Assembly: GCA_017516485.1 (NCBI GenBank)
Contig: JAFXCH010000042.1
Span: 1-48,006, forward strand
Origin: Clostridia bacterium
Lineage (GTDB): Bacteria; Bacillota; Clostridia; Oscillospirales; Acutalibacteraceae
Length of the DNA: 48,006 nt
Direction: 5' to 3'
The translations under genes and the position numbers were made by a program. This document shows positions 16,446 through 25,556 of the stretch, piece after piece. Under the pieces are notes generated by a model. That model was given only the letters and a program-made list of their open reading frames with translations. It made no database searches and was not told the origin of the DNA. The stretch's first letter is position 1. Each line of letters starts with the position of its first letter.

Positions 16446-17957
16446 TTATTTTGGCAGCGTGAAAACAAATTCGGTATACCTGCCTTCAACGCTTTCAGCA
16501 TATATTTTGCCGTTATGAAGCTCGAGTATACTCTTTACAATGTAAAGTCCGAGTCCCGTACTCTTTGCATCGGCACTTCGTGACTTATCAACTTTGTAAA
16601 AACGCTCAAATATTTTCTGAAGCTCGTCAGTTGCAACTCCCGTGCCGCTGTTGAGTATATGAACCTCTGTGGAGTCTTCATTCTCAATAACCCTTACTGC
16701 AATATAGCCTTGCTCGGGTGTAAACTTTACGGCATTGTCAACAAGGTTATACACAACCTGACCGAGCATATCTTTATCAGCTCTGACAAAATGCTTGCTG
16801 AGGTTATCAAGACCGCGCACCTCTATACTTCCGTTGCTTATCTTCTGTTCAAGATTCAGGAATGTGTTGAGGATTATATCGGACAAGTCAACATCGCTTA
16901 TACTGAGGTCGAGCTGACCTGCTTCAATCTTTGAAAGGTTGAGCATTGAAACAACAATTCTTGAAAGGCGCTTGACCTCTTCGGATACAATCCTGAGATA
17001 GTATTCCTGCTGTTCCGGCGGTATAGTTTCGTCAAGTATACCGTCGATAAAGCCGCTGATTGTTGTCATCGGAGTTTTAAGCTCGTGTGAAACATTTGCA
17101 ACAAAACTGCGTCGCGAGCTTTCGAGCTGAGCAAGACTGCGCGCCATGGCATTTATCGATGAAGCAAGCTGACCGATTTCATCTTTTCTCTTAATCCGTA
17201 TTCTGGGGCTGAAATCGCCTTCACCGTAACTTTTGGTAACAGCCGCCATATCCTTCAGCGGTTTAGTCATAATATGCGATGCAATATATATTGCCATAAT
17301 AGCGAATAGCATAACAGCAAAAAGTGCAACAGCAATCAGCTGAACTATAGGCGTAACGAAACTCAGCATAGCTTCTTTTTCGGGTGCAACGGCAAAGACG
17401 AGTGCAACGGTATGCCCCTCAACCATAACGGGCTCACCGACAATGAAATGCGACTCATCAAGCTTGTTGTCAGTATTGTCATCAAAAACGCTGACCTCGT
17501 CAAGCGTGATAACCGTTGAATAAGGGTCCATAAAAACTTCGTCGATTATTTCTTCGGGTACAACAAAGTTGTCGTGATACTCACACGCATTGGCCACAGG
17601 TGTACCGTCAACAAGGAAATCACGGCACATTATGATATGGCCCGTAGTATCACAAATAAAAACATCGGCATCAATCGAAGTGGATATGAGTGAAAGTGAT
17701 GAACCGAGCGCGGCAACCGAGTCACCGTCACCGTACATCGATATATATCCGCCCGAAAGCAATTCGGAAGCAGACTGAGCTACATTGTGGGTGTTTTCGG
17801 TCAGAAGATCGACCTTCTGGTCGCGCCAATAGCGCCCGGCAAATGCAACAAGAGCAATGCCGAGCAACAAAAAGCACGCAATAATTATAGAGGCAAGCAT
17901 AATAGTATATTTCGCACGAAGCGATATACTGTGACGCCTTCTTCTTCTCTTTCTCAT
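16446..17957 (-). CDS. Sensor histidine kinase
   Basis: 503 residues. A very basic N-terminus (MRKRRRRRH) is followed by TM1 (about 16-40), an extracytoplasmic sensor region (41-200) resembling a single Cache/PAS-like fold, TM2 (201-226), HAMP (227-280), the HisKA dimerisation helix with phospho-acceptor H291 ('FVANVSHELKTPMTT'), and an HATPase_c domain with N-box 'YNLVDNAVKFT' and 'STGLGLYIVKSI'. All catalytic elements are intact. It starts three bases after the response regulator. The signal is unknown; the htrA neighbour suggests the cell envelope. Confidence 0.95.
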   Translation of the reverse strand: MRKRRRRRHSISLRAKYTIMLASIIIACFLLLGIALVAFAGRYWRDQKVDLLTENTHNVAQSASELLSGGYISMYGDGDSVAALGSSLSLISTSIDADVFICDTTGHIIMCRDFLVDGTPVANACEYHDNFVVPEEIIDEVFMDPYSTVITLDEVSVFDDNTDNKLDESHFIVGEPVMVEGHTVALVFAVAPEKEAMLSFVTPIVQLIAVALFAVMLFAIMAIYIASHIMTKPLKDMAAVTKSYGEGDFSPRIRIKRKDEIGQLASSINAMARSLAQLESSRRSFVANVSHELKTPMTTISGFIDGILDETIPPEQQEYYLRIVSEEVKRLSRIVVSMLNLSKIEAGQLDLSISDVDLSDIILNTFLNLEQKISNGSIEVRGLDNLSKHFVRADKDMLGQVVYNLVDNAVKFTPEQGYIAVRVIENEDSTEVHILNSGTGVATDELQKIFERFYKVDKSRSADAKSTGLGLYIVKSILELHNGKIYAESVEGRYTEFVFTLPK

Positions 17958-17960
17958 AAA

Positions 17961-18653
17961 TTAATCTCTGGTTTCAAACTTGTAGCCTACGCCCCATACG
18001 GTACGAAGCTCCCACTTATCCGAAACACCTTCAAGCTTTTCACGAAGGCGCTTTACGTGAACGTCGACAGTACGGGAATCGCCGTAATAGTCGAAGCCCC
18101 ATACCTCATCAAGAAGCTGGTCACGTGTATAAACTCTGTTGGGGTTGCTTGCAAGGTGGTATATAAGCTCCATCTCTTTGGGCGGAGTATCAACCTGAAT
18201 ACCGTTAACACGAAGCTCGTAATTTGTAAGATTGATGAGCAGCTTGTCATACTGTACCTCCTGCACTGCGGCAACAGGTGCAGTTGTGCCCGAGCGGCGC
18301 AGTACAGCCTTGATTCTGGCAACAACCTCTTTGGTGTCAAAAGGCTTGACTATGTAGTCATCTGCACCAAGTTCAAGACCGAGCACCTTATCAAAGGTCT
18401 CGCCCTTTGCGGTAAGCATAATTATCGGCTTATCCGAAATCTTGCGGATTTCACGGCAGACCTGCCAACCGTCAAGCTTGGGCAGCATAATATCGAGGAG
18501 CATCAGGTCAGGCTGCTGCTCGCGGAACATTTTAACTGCCGTAGCACCGTCATTCGCAATAACAACGTTAAAACCCTCTTTCTCGATATAGAGTCTGAGA
18601 AGCTCGCAGATGTTGGTGTCATCGTCAACGATAAGAATCTTTTCAAGTGACAT
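17961..18653 (-). CDS. OmpR/PhoB-family response regulator
   Basis: 230 residues. The receiver domain has the acidic pair D10-D11 ('ILIVDDDTN'), phospho-acceptor D54 ('LLDIMLPKLDG'), T81 ('MLTAKG') and K103 ('IVKPFD'). The C-terminal winged helix contains 'DQLLDEVWGFDYYGDSRTVDVH' split over helices, then 'HVKRLREKLE' and 'TVWGVGYKFE'. ATG 18653 is preferred over 18659 because GGGAGAG is then about eight bases upstream. It leads the RR-HK-htrA gene order and is divergent from the MFS-hydrolase operon. Confidence 0.95.
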   Translation of the reverse strand: MSLEKILIVDDDTNICELLRLYIEKEGFNVVIANDGATAVKMFREQQPDLMLLDIMLPKLDGWQVCREIRKISDKPIIMLTAKGETFDKVLGLELGADDYIVKPFDTKEVVARIKAVLRRSGTTAPVAAVQEVQYDKLLINLTNYELRVNGIQVDTPPKEMELIYHLASNPNRVYTRDQLLDEVWGFDYYGDSRTVDVHVKRLREKLEGVSDKWELRTVWGVGYKFETRD

Positions 18654-18715
18654 TTTCATTACTCTCCCTTATATTTTGTCGGTTTTTTGCATACCGACCC
18701 AAGGTATTCAGTGTA

Positions 18716-18743
18716 ATTATAACACATTTTTTTCAAATGTGAA
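18716..18743 (-). promoter_or_regulatory. Promoter of the two-component operon
   Basis: On the minus strand, TTCACA (18743-18738), 16 bases, then a perfect TATAAT (18721-18716). The response regulator ATG is about 60 bases downstream. Confidence 0.7.
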
Positions 18744-18773
18744 GTATAAATAAAAAATTTTTTTATTGTTTGT

Positions 18774-18810
18774 AATACTCATTGACGAGTATTAATTTAT
18801 CTGTTATTAT
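18774..18810 (+). promoter_or_regulatory. MFS/hydrolase operon promoter with operator-like inverted repeat
   Basis: TTGACG (18782-18787) and TATTAT (18805-18810) are 17 bases apart. AATACTC (18774-18780) and GAGTATT (18787-18793) form a 7-bp perfect inverted repeat with a 6-base centre that covers the -35 element, a typical repressor-site position. Confidence 0.7.
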
Positions 18811-18878
18811 ATATAATAATTATTTATTAGTTGAAGTCTGCCCAACAGCAGGTTTCAACCGAGAAAGGCGGATTTACA

Positions 18879-20249
18879 ATGGCAAAATCAAAAAGCGGCA
18901 AGCTTCCGTTCAGCCTTTGGCTCAACCTCATTATGTTCGGTTTTATGGGTCAGGTTGCATGGGCTGTCGAAAACAACTTCTTCAACCTCTATATGCTTAA
19001 AGTCGGCGGCGATATGCACGATATTTCCGTAATGATTGGTGTAAGCGCTATCGTAGCATTCCTCACAACGCTCTTTATGGGCAGTCTGAGTGATAAAATA
19101 AACAAACGCAAAATTTTCATTTGCGGCGGCTATATTCTCTGGGGCCTCACTGTTATTGCCTTTGCAGTTATCAACCCCGAATTCATTGCTAAAATTATGG
19201 GCACAAACGTCGGCGCAGCTGTTTCGGCAACCGTTACACTTGTCATTATAATGGACGGCCTTATGACCTTTATGGGTTCAACAAGTAACGACGCTGCATT
19301 CAATGCATGGGTAACAGATATCGGTACATCCTCAAACAGGGCAAAAATCGAATCACTCCTTGCAATCATTCCCGTTGTTGCAACCCTTGCCGTTACAGGT
19401 TCATTCGGTGCAATCTTCGGCGACAGCAAAGAAGTAGGTCAGCGTGAATACTCGCTTTACTTCCTTATCCTCGGCGGTATTGTTACCGTTTGCGGTATCA
19501 TCGGTATCTTCACCATTAAGGAATCACGCACAAATGTAAAGACAACTGCAGGCTTTGTTGAAACCCTTGTTTACGGCTTCAAGCCCAATGTCATTAAAAA
19601 CAACAAGCGTCTTTACATTTCACTTGTATGTATGGGTATTTTCTCCGTATCAAGCCAGGTATTCTTCCCCTATATTTTCATCTACCTCGACAAACATCTC
19701 GATTTATCATCTCTCGGTTCAAAGCTCAACGTCGGCACAATTATTCTTCTGGTTGCTTACGTTGCAGTAATGGTCGGTTTCCTTGTTTATATAATTTCTA
19801 TGAGCGATAAGAAGGGCAAAGCACCTTATCTTTTCCCTGCCGCTATAGTTTACCTTATCGGTCTCGTATGCGTATTCTTTGCAGACGATAACATCCTCTA
19901 CTTCATCTTTGCCGCACTTGCAACAATAGTCGGCTACGGTCTGCTTATGATTATGCTTGGTGCGGCTGTACGCGACTTCACTCCCGAAGACAAAACAGGT
20001 CAGCTTCAGGGTATCAGAATGATATTCTCTGTGCTTCTGCCTATGCTTATCGGTCCGACTGTTGCAGAAAACATTTCCGAAAAATACTCAGTAACAACCT
20101 ATGCCAACGATTACGGTGAAATTCTCGCAACTCCCGCACCGCATATTTTCCTCGCTTCAGCCGCAATCGGTCTGCTTATATTCATTCCGCTCGTTTTCCT
20201 TGCAAAGGAATTCAAGAAAGCTCAGAAAAACGCAGAAGTTGAGGATTAA
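18879..20249 (+). CDS. MFS transporter
   Basis: 456 residues, about 12 hydrophobic helices. It starts at ATG 18879 with AAAGGCGG upstream; a longer frame from 18831 runs into the leader. The N-terminal 'NLIMFGFMGQVAWAVENNFFNLYM' region, split across TM1, and 'GSLSDKINKRKIFICGG' after TM2 (the MFS loop 2-3 signature G-x3-D-(R/K)) identify the superfamily. It resembles sugar-cation symporter-like MFS members, but the substrate cannot be assigned. Two secreted hydrolases follow at 30- and 19-base spacings, so it may import a product they release. Confidence 0.9.
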   Translation: MAKSKSGKLPFSLWLNLIMFGFMGQVAWAVENNFFNLYMLKVGGDMHDISVMIGVSAIVAFLTTLFMGSLSDKINKRKIFICGGYILWGLTVIAFAVINPEFIAKIMGTNVGAAVSATVTLVIIMDGLMTFMGSTSNDAAFNAWVTDIGTSSNRAKIESLLAIIPVVATLAVTGSFGAIFGDSKEVGQREYSLYFLILGGIVTVCGIIGIFTIKESRTNVKTTAGFVETLVYGFKPNVIKNNKRLYISLVCMGIFSVSSQVFFPYIFIYLDKHLDLSSLGSKLNVGTIILLVAYVAVMVGFLVYIISMSDKKGKAPYLFPAAIVYLIGLVCVFFADDNILYFIFAALATIVGYGLLMIMLGAAVRDFTPEDKTGQLQGIRMIFSVLLPMLIGPTVAENISEKYSVTTYANDYGEILATPAPHIFLASAAIGLLIFIPLVFLAKEFKKAQKNAEVED

Positions 20250-20279
20250 TTTTGTTCTCGAAAGGACGGTAGAAATTTT

Positions 20280-22037
20280 ATGAAAAAGCTTATCAGCATA
20301 TTGCTTTGTCTTACAATATTGACAGGTACAGTGGCAGTAGGTGCCGTTGCAACCGATGAAACTGTCGCCGAAGAAACCGAAACAATCGCATGGGACGGTG
20401 ACCCCGTAATATTCCTTCAGGGCTTCACAGGCTCACCTCTTATCAAGGACCAAGGCCTCGAAACAGAAGAAACCATACTCGGTGCAGGCTCGGAGTTTGA
20501 TATTGCAAAAATCCTCACCTCCTTACCCGGCATTCTTACAGGTATTGTCATTTATGCCATTACGGGCGACAGTGAAATGCTTGCAAACGGCTTTGCCGAC
20601 CTTGCAGCTGCAAAGCTCGACAATATGTCCTGCCTTCCGGACGGTTCATCAAAATATAATGTAACTACTTTCCCCTACTATGCAAAAGACGCTTCTGTTG
20701 CAACACTGGTTGAAAACGGACAGGAAGCATTTATTCCCGAAGCCGGGCTTACAACCGCAATCCGTGAATACGTACCTGACGAGTCGCTTTATATCTTCAA
20801 CAACGACTGGCGTATGGGTCAGGTCGAGAATTCAGAAAGCCTCGACCGCTTTATCGGCGAAGTGCTCGCTATAACAGGCAAAGATAAGGTCGATATTTAC
20901 GCCCTCAGTCACGGCGGTCAGCTTGCCGCAACCTACCTCTACTACCACGGTACAGAAGGTGAAGTTGACAACGTAGTGCTCAACGTTCCTTCAATCTGCG
21001 GCACAAGCATTGTAAACGGTCTGCTCGGCGACGGTGCGGCAAACTTCAGTATGGATGAAATCAGCCGTTTCCTCTCCGTTATGCTTCAAACAGAAGCTGA
21101 TCTTCGCTTTCTCGGCAAAATTCTCCCCGGCGAATTCCTCAACAAGCTGCTCAAGGTAGTATTTGTTGAAGTATTCCAGCCCGTTGCTCTCAACTTCGGC
21201 AGCATCTGGGATTTTATGAATATTGAAACCTACGACAATTACAAAGCAAAGCATCTCGATCCGACAGTTAACGCAGGTATTATCGAAAAAGCAGACAAGA
21301 TGCACTATGACTGTATGGCAAACATAGGTGAAGGTCTGCGTGCCGCTCAGGCTTCGGGCGTCAGCATCAGCATTATGTCAAACTACGGCACACGTCTCGG
21401 TTCGGGAGAAGCAATCGATGCAGACTTCGTTATCGACACCGCAAGCACATCCGGCGCATACGCAGCCGCTTTCGGCGAGCGCTTTGCAGACGATTACACA
21501 CCCAAATACACAGTATGTGATGACAAGTCACACAACCATATTTCACCTTCACGCACAGTTGATGCAACCTGTGCATATCTGCCCGAAAATACGTGGTTTA
21601 TAAACGGACAGTATCACGGTCAGGCAGCTTACGACAGCTACTCACTCAGCCTGCTTCTCAAGCTGCTTCTTACAGACGACATCAAGGATATTTATTCAGA
21701 CCCTGACTATCCTCAGTTTGAGCTTGCTCAGTGTCCCGTAGATGCCGTATATGCAAAATTCACAAACACAGTATCCGGCAGATTTACCGCCGAAACAGAC
21801 ACCCTGCTTATCCGCAACATTTCCAAAGAGCATACACTCGTCATCCGCTCACTTGAAGCAGACGGTGTTGAGTTTGAGATTGAGAAAAAGACCGCTGTAG
21901 CACCGGGCGAAGAAATCCTTATCCCCTGCTCCGGTCTTGAAGATGAAGATTTCATCGAAGTGGAAATGGTATACGCTCGCAAGGGCAAGCCGCTCTCATC
22001 ACCCTACACAAAAACATTTTATTTCACAGCCGCATAA
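20280..22037 (+). CDS. Secreted alpha/beta-hydrolase, LCAT/lipase-like (copy 1)
   Basis: 585 residues with a signal peptide (basic start, hydrophobic core to about 24). 'PVIFLQGFTGSPL' is the oxyanion-side strand; the nucleophile elbow is 'IYALSHGGQLAATYLY' with S210, in which the usual first Gly is Ala. The C-terminal 'DKSHNHISPSRTVDATCA' and 'LPENTWFINGQYHG' may supply the catalytic His/Asp. Its length and pattern resemble lecithin:cholesterol acyltransferase-type lipases. The last ~90 residues form a beta-rich tail. It is the tandem partner of the next gene. Acyl substrate unknown; not a cell-surface-anchored protein by sequence. Confidence 0.8.
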   Translation: MKKLISILLCLTILTGTVAVGAVATDETVAEETETIAWDGDPVIFLQGFTGSPLIKDQGLETEETILGAGSEFDIAKILTSLPGILTGIVIYAITGDSEMLANGFADLAAAKLDNMSCLPDGSSKYNVTTFPYYAKDASVATLVENGQEAFIPEAGLTTAIREYVPDESLYIFNNDWRMGQVENSESLDRFIGEVLAITGKDKVDIYALSHGGQLAATYLYYHGTEGEVDNVVLNVPSICGTSIVNGLLGDGAANFSMDEISRFLSVMLQTEADLRFLGKILPGEFLNKLLKVVFVEVFQPVALNFGSIWDFMNIETYDNYKAKHLDPTVNAGIIEKADKMHYDCMANIGEGLRAAQASGVSISIMSNYGTRLGSGEAIDADFVIDTASTSGAYAAAFGERFADDYTPKYTVCDDKSHNHISPSRTVDATCAYLPENTWFINGQYHGQAAYDSYSLSLLLKLLLTDDIKDIYSDPDYPQFELAQCPVDAVYAKFTNTVSGRFTAETDTLLIRNISKEHTLVIRSLEADGVEFEIEKKTAVAPGEEILIPCSGLEDEDFIEVEMVYARKGKPLSSPYTKTFYFTAA

Positions 22038-22056
22038 CTCAAGGAGTCTTTAAACA

Positions 22057-23805
22057 ATGAAGAAAAAGTTTCTCTGTTTTTTCTTAAGCATAACTCTACT
22101 GTTCTGTTCGGTCTCCTTCTCAATTCAGGCAAAAGACGAAACTCCTGCATTTGAGTGGGACGGACATCCGCTCATATTCATCCAAGGCTATTCAGGCCCC
22201 AAGCTCATAAGAGACAGAGGCCTCGAAACCGAGGAGCAGGTATGGACGTTTGACCCTCTTGATGTTGTCGGCAAGGTCGGCCTCAACTTATTCGATATAA
22301 TAGGCAGTGTTGTAGATTATGCCAAGGGTGACACCGCTCCGTTTGTTGAGTGTTTCCGTAATTTAACGGCAGAATGGTTCGACAATATCTCAATGAATCC
22401 AGACGGCACATCAAAATACAACATTTCCTCTTACCCCTATTACATCGAAGAGGCAAACGTCAAATATATCAACGAAGAAAAGAACGGCAAATATCTCCCG
22501 ATGACTGAAGGCGAATTCATCGAAGACCTCAGCCGTACAATTCCCGAAGACAGAATTTATATCTTCAACACAGACTGGCGCAGAAGTCACCTTGACAACT
22601 GCGAGCACCTGATGAAGTTTATTGACGAAGTGCTCGAGTATACAGGCAGTGACAAGGTTGACCTTTACGGTATGAGTCACGGCGGCCAGCTTGTTGCAAC
22701 CTACCTCTACTACCACGGTACAGAAGGCAAGGTTGACAATGCAGTTATGAACTCACCTGCAATAGGCGGCACAAGCCTTGTAATGGAATTATTGGGCCCC
22801 GACCCCGTAGCATTCGACCTCAACGAGCTTCTCCGTTTCGGCGGAGTTATGCTCCATACCGAGCTTGACCTGCGCTGGCTCGGCAATATATTACCGGCAG
22901 AGTTTCTTAACAGCCTGCTGAAAACGGCGTTCAACGAAGTACTGTTGCCCTATGTAATCCGCTTCGGCAGTATATGGGACCTTATGGACACTGAAACCTA
23001 TGTCAAACTGCGTGACGTTTATCTTGACCCTGTCGAGAATGCAGAAATTATAGAAAAAGCAGATAAAATGCACTTTGAGTGTATGCCGAATATGAGCGAA
23101 GGCCTCAAGAAAGCACAGGAGGCAGGTGTCAATATCGGCATCCTTGCCAACTACGGCTCTCACATAGGTACAGGCAAAGAAGTTGACTCCGATTTTATTA
23201 TCGACACAGTAAACACATCGGGCGCTACACCCGCAACTTTCGGCGAACGTTTCTCCGAGGGTTACAAGCAGCTCAACACTACCTGCACCGACCCGACACA
23301 CAATCACGTATCACCTACACGCACACTTGATGCTTCCACTTGTTATCTGCCCGAAAACACCTGGTTCAATTACGAGCAGTATCATACCCAGACCTGGTGG
23401 GACACATATACAAGAGCTCTTCTTCTCGAGCTTGTGCTTACCGATAATATAAAAGATGTACACTCTGACCCGAGATTCCCGCAGTTTGAAATTGCACAGT
23501 CTCCGCTTGACGGCGTTTACGCAAAGTATAACGGTCCGCAGTCATCAGGTTACTACAGCGATTCAAGCGACACTATCACGCTGCGCAACCTCTCAGAGGC
23601 CGCTATCGAAATACAGTCCGTAACAATTAACGGCAAAGCTGTCGATATCGGCGGCAAAATCAAGCTCAAAGATTCGGGCACTTATGACCTTAAGTACAAG
23701 CCCCAAAACAACGAATTCCTTACAGTTGAAATAGCCTATACAAGCAAAGGTGTTATTATCGAATCCGATACGTACACACGCACCGTATACTTCTCTCACA
23801 CATAA
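22057..23805 (+). CDS. Secreted alpha/beta-hydrolase, LCAT/lipase-like (copy 2)
   Basis: 582 residues, clearly paralogous with the preceding protein across its whole length. A signal peptide runs to about residue 25. The nucleophile elbow is a canonical G-x-S-x-G, 'LYGMSHGGQLVATYLY' with S207. Shared blocks include 'YYHGTEGKVDN', 'ADKMHFECMPN', 'THNHVSPTRTLDAS' and 'LPENTWFNYEQYH'. It starts 19 bases after copy 1 with AAGGAG upstream. The pair arose by tandem duplication and has diverged substantially, so the two may have different acyl or alcohol specificities. Confidence 0.8.
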   Translation: MKKKFLCFFLSITLLFCSVSFSIQAKDETPAFEWDGHPLIFIQGYSGPKLIRDRGLETEEQVWTFDPLDVVGKVGLNLFDIIGSVVDYAKGDTAPFVECFRNLTAEWFDNISMNPDGTSKYNISSYPYYIEEANVKYINEEKNGKYLPMTEGEFIEDLSRTIPEDRIYIFNTDWRRSHLDNCEHLMKFIDEVLEYTGSDKVDLYGMSHGGQLVATYLYYHGTEGKVDNAVMNSPAIGGTSLVMELLGPDPVAFDLNELLRFGGVMLHTELDLRWLGNILPAEFLNSLLKTAFNEVLLPYVIRFGSIWDLMDTETYVKLRDVYLDPVENAEIIEKADKMHFECMPNMSEGLKKAQEAGVNIGILANYGSHIGTGKEVDSDFIIDTVNTSGATPATFGERFSEGYKQLNTTCTDPTHNHVSPTRTLDASTCYLPENTWFNYEQYHTQTWWDTYTRALLLELVLTDNIKDVHSDPRFPQFEIAQSPLDGVYAKYNGPQSSGYYSDSSDTITLRNLSEAAIEIQSVTINGKAVDIGGKIKLKDSGTYDLKYKPQNNEFLTVEIAYTSKGVIIESDTYTRTVYFSHT

Positions 23806-23875
23806 AATTTTTAAGACGATAAATCTGATAAACGTCATTGTTTTTAAAAACACACTTTGAAAGGTAACCATATAT

Positions 23876-25537
23876 ATGACAAACAACGAAAAACTTGCAC
23901 AACTTTTATTTCCGCACATTACCAAAACCCCTGAAGATTACGAAGCACTCTATCCCCCAAGAGATTTGCCCGAAGGTGCGAGGGTAACACGTTTTGCCCC
24001 CAGCCCGACAGGCTATCTTCACATGGGCGGCTTTTTCGGTGCTCTTGTCGATATACTCACAGCCCGTGTATCCGGCGGTATCTCATACCTTCGTATTGAG
24101 GACACCGACAAAAAGCGTGAGGTTGACGACGGTGTTTCCGCAATCGTAAAGGGCTTTGATTACTTCGGCACACAGTTTGACGAAGGTGTGACGGGCTTCG
24201 GCACAGAAAAAGGTGCATACGGCCCCTATACCCAGAGTCAGCGTGCAGAAATATATCAGACAATTGCCAAGAGCCTTGTTGAAAAAGGCCTCGCCTATCC
24301 CTGCTTCTGTACTGCGGACGAGCTTACCGCACTCAGAGAAAAACAGGAAAGCGACGGCGCACTCATCAAGGGCTACTTCGGCAAATATGCCAAGTGCCGC
24401 GACCTGAGCTTTGAAGAGCAGGAAAGACGAATCAACGCAGGCGAAAGCTATGTGCTCCGTCTTCGCTCAATGGGCAGCGAGGACAAGCGTATTGCCTTCG
24501 ACGATGTTATCAAGGGCAAGATTGAAATGCCCGAAAACATAATCGACGAAGTACTTCTCAAATCCGACGGTATACTGACATATCACTTCGCACATGCTTG
24601 CGACGACCACTTTATGAGAACAACTCACGTAATCCGCGGTGAGGAATGGATTTCATCCGTCCCCAAGCACATTGAGCTTTTCAGAGCCTGCGGTTACAAG
24701 CTTCCCAAGTATGCGCATACACCTCAGGTGCTCAAGATAGACGAAGAGACAGGCGACAAGCGTAAGCTTTCAAAGCGTAAGGACCCCGAAGCAGCAGTAG
24801 GCTACTTTGTAGAAGAGGGCTTCCCGAAGGAAAGCGTGCTCGAATACCTTCTCACCCTTATCAACTCCAACTTTGAAGATTGGAGAAGAGCAAACCCGAA
24901 GGAAGATATTTCCAAATTCCCCTTCAACCTCAAGAAAATGAGCATCAGCGGCTGTCTGTTCGACCTTGTCAAGCTCAACGACGTAAGCAAAAACGTAATC
25001 TCCGTTATGAGTGCTGCCGAGGTTTACGAAAACGTTGCAAAGTGGTCTGCAGAGTTTGATACAGATTTCAACAGAATCTTCACAGCTGACCCTGCATTCT
25101 CCACAGCAGTGCTCAATATCGACCGCGAGGGTCCCAAACCCCGTAAGGATATCGCAAAGTGGAGCGAAGTCAAAGCATTTGTCAGCTACTTCTATAATGA
25201 GATTTATACTGCAGACGTTAAGTTTGATGAAAAGCTCGCGGTTGAGGATATAAAGGCAATACTGGGCAAATATCTCGAAATATACGACCCTGCAGACGAT
25301 AAGGATGCATGGTTTGCAAAGATTAAAGATATGTGCGAGCCTCTCGGCTTCACACCCAACGTAAAGGACTACAAGAAGAATCCCGACGCATTCAAAGGCC
25401 ACGTAGGCGATGTTTCGGGTGTAATCCGAATGGCAGTTACTTCACGCTCCAACACGCCGGACCTGTGTGCAATCATGCAGCTTCTCGGTAAGGACGAGGT
25501 AACAGCCCGAATCAACAACGCTATTTCAACTCTTTAA
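23876..25537 (+). CDS. gltX: Glutamate--tRNA ligase
   Basis: 553-residue class I synthetase charging tRNA-Glu. The HIGH-type signature is 'RFAPSPTGYLHMGGFFGAL' and the KMSKS-type loop 'KRKLSKRKDPEA'. A C-terminal helical anticodon-binding domain follows. It is about 60 residues longer than B. subtilis GluRS, as in the longer Clostridia form. ATG 23876 has GAAAGGTAA upstream. It is directly followed by glnS. Confidence 0.95.
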   Translation: MTNNEKLAQLLFPHITKTPEDYEALYPPRDLPEGARVTRFAPSPTGYLHMGGFFGALVDILTARVSGGISYLRIEDTDKKREVDDGVSAIVKGFDYFGTQFDEGVTGFGTEKGAYGPYTQSQRAEIYQTIAKSLVEKGLAYPCFCTADELTALREKQESDGALIKGYFGKYAKCRDLSFEEQERRINAGESYVLRLRSMGSEDKRIAFDDVIKGKIEMPENIIDEVLLKSDGILTYHFAHACDDHFMRTTHVIRGEEWISSVPKHIELFRACGYKLPKYAHTPQVLKIDEETGDKRKLSKRKDPEAAVGYFVEEGFPKESVLEYLLTLINSNFEDWRRANPKEDISKFPFNLKKMSISGCLFDLVKLNDVSKNVISVMSAAEVYENVAKWSAEFDTDFNRIFTADPAFSTAVLNIDREGPKPRKDIAKWSEVKAFVSYFYNEIYTADVKFDEKLAVEDIKAILGKYLEIYDPADDKDAWFAKIKDMCEPLGFTPNVKDYKKNPDAFKGHVGDVSGVIRMAVTSRSNTPDLCAIMQLLGKDEVTARINNAISTL

Positions 25538-25556
25538 TATACGGAGGTAACTAACA

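Noticed and set aside
17787-18650. 287-residue plus-strand frame
   Set aside because: It lies antisense to the histidine kinase and response regulator, both with full motif sets; its sequence has no recognisable domain.
24770-25402. 210-residue minus-strand frame
   Set aside because: Shadow of gltX; Cys/Val-rich translation typical of an antisense frame.
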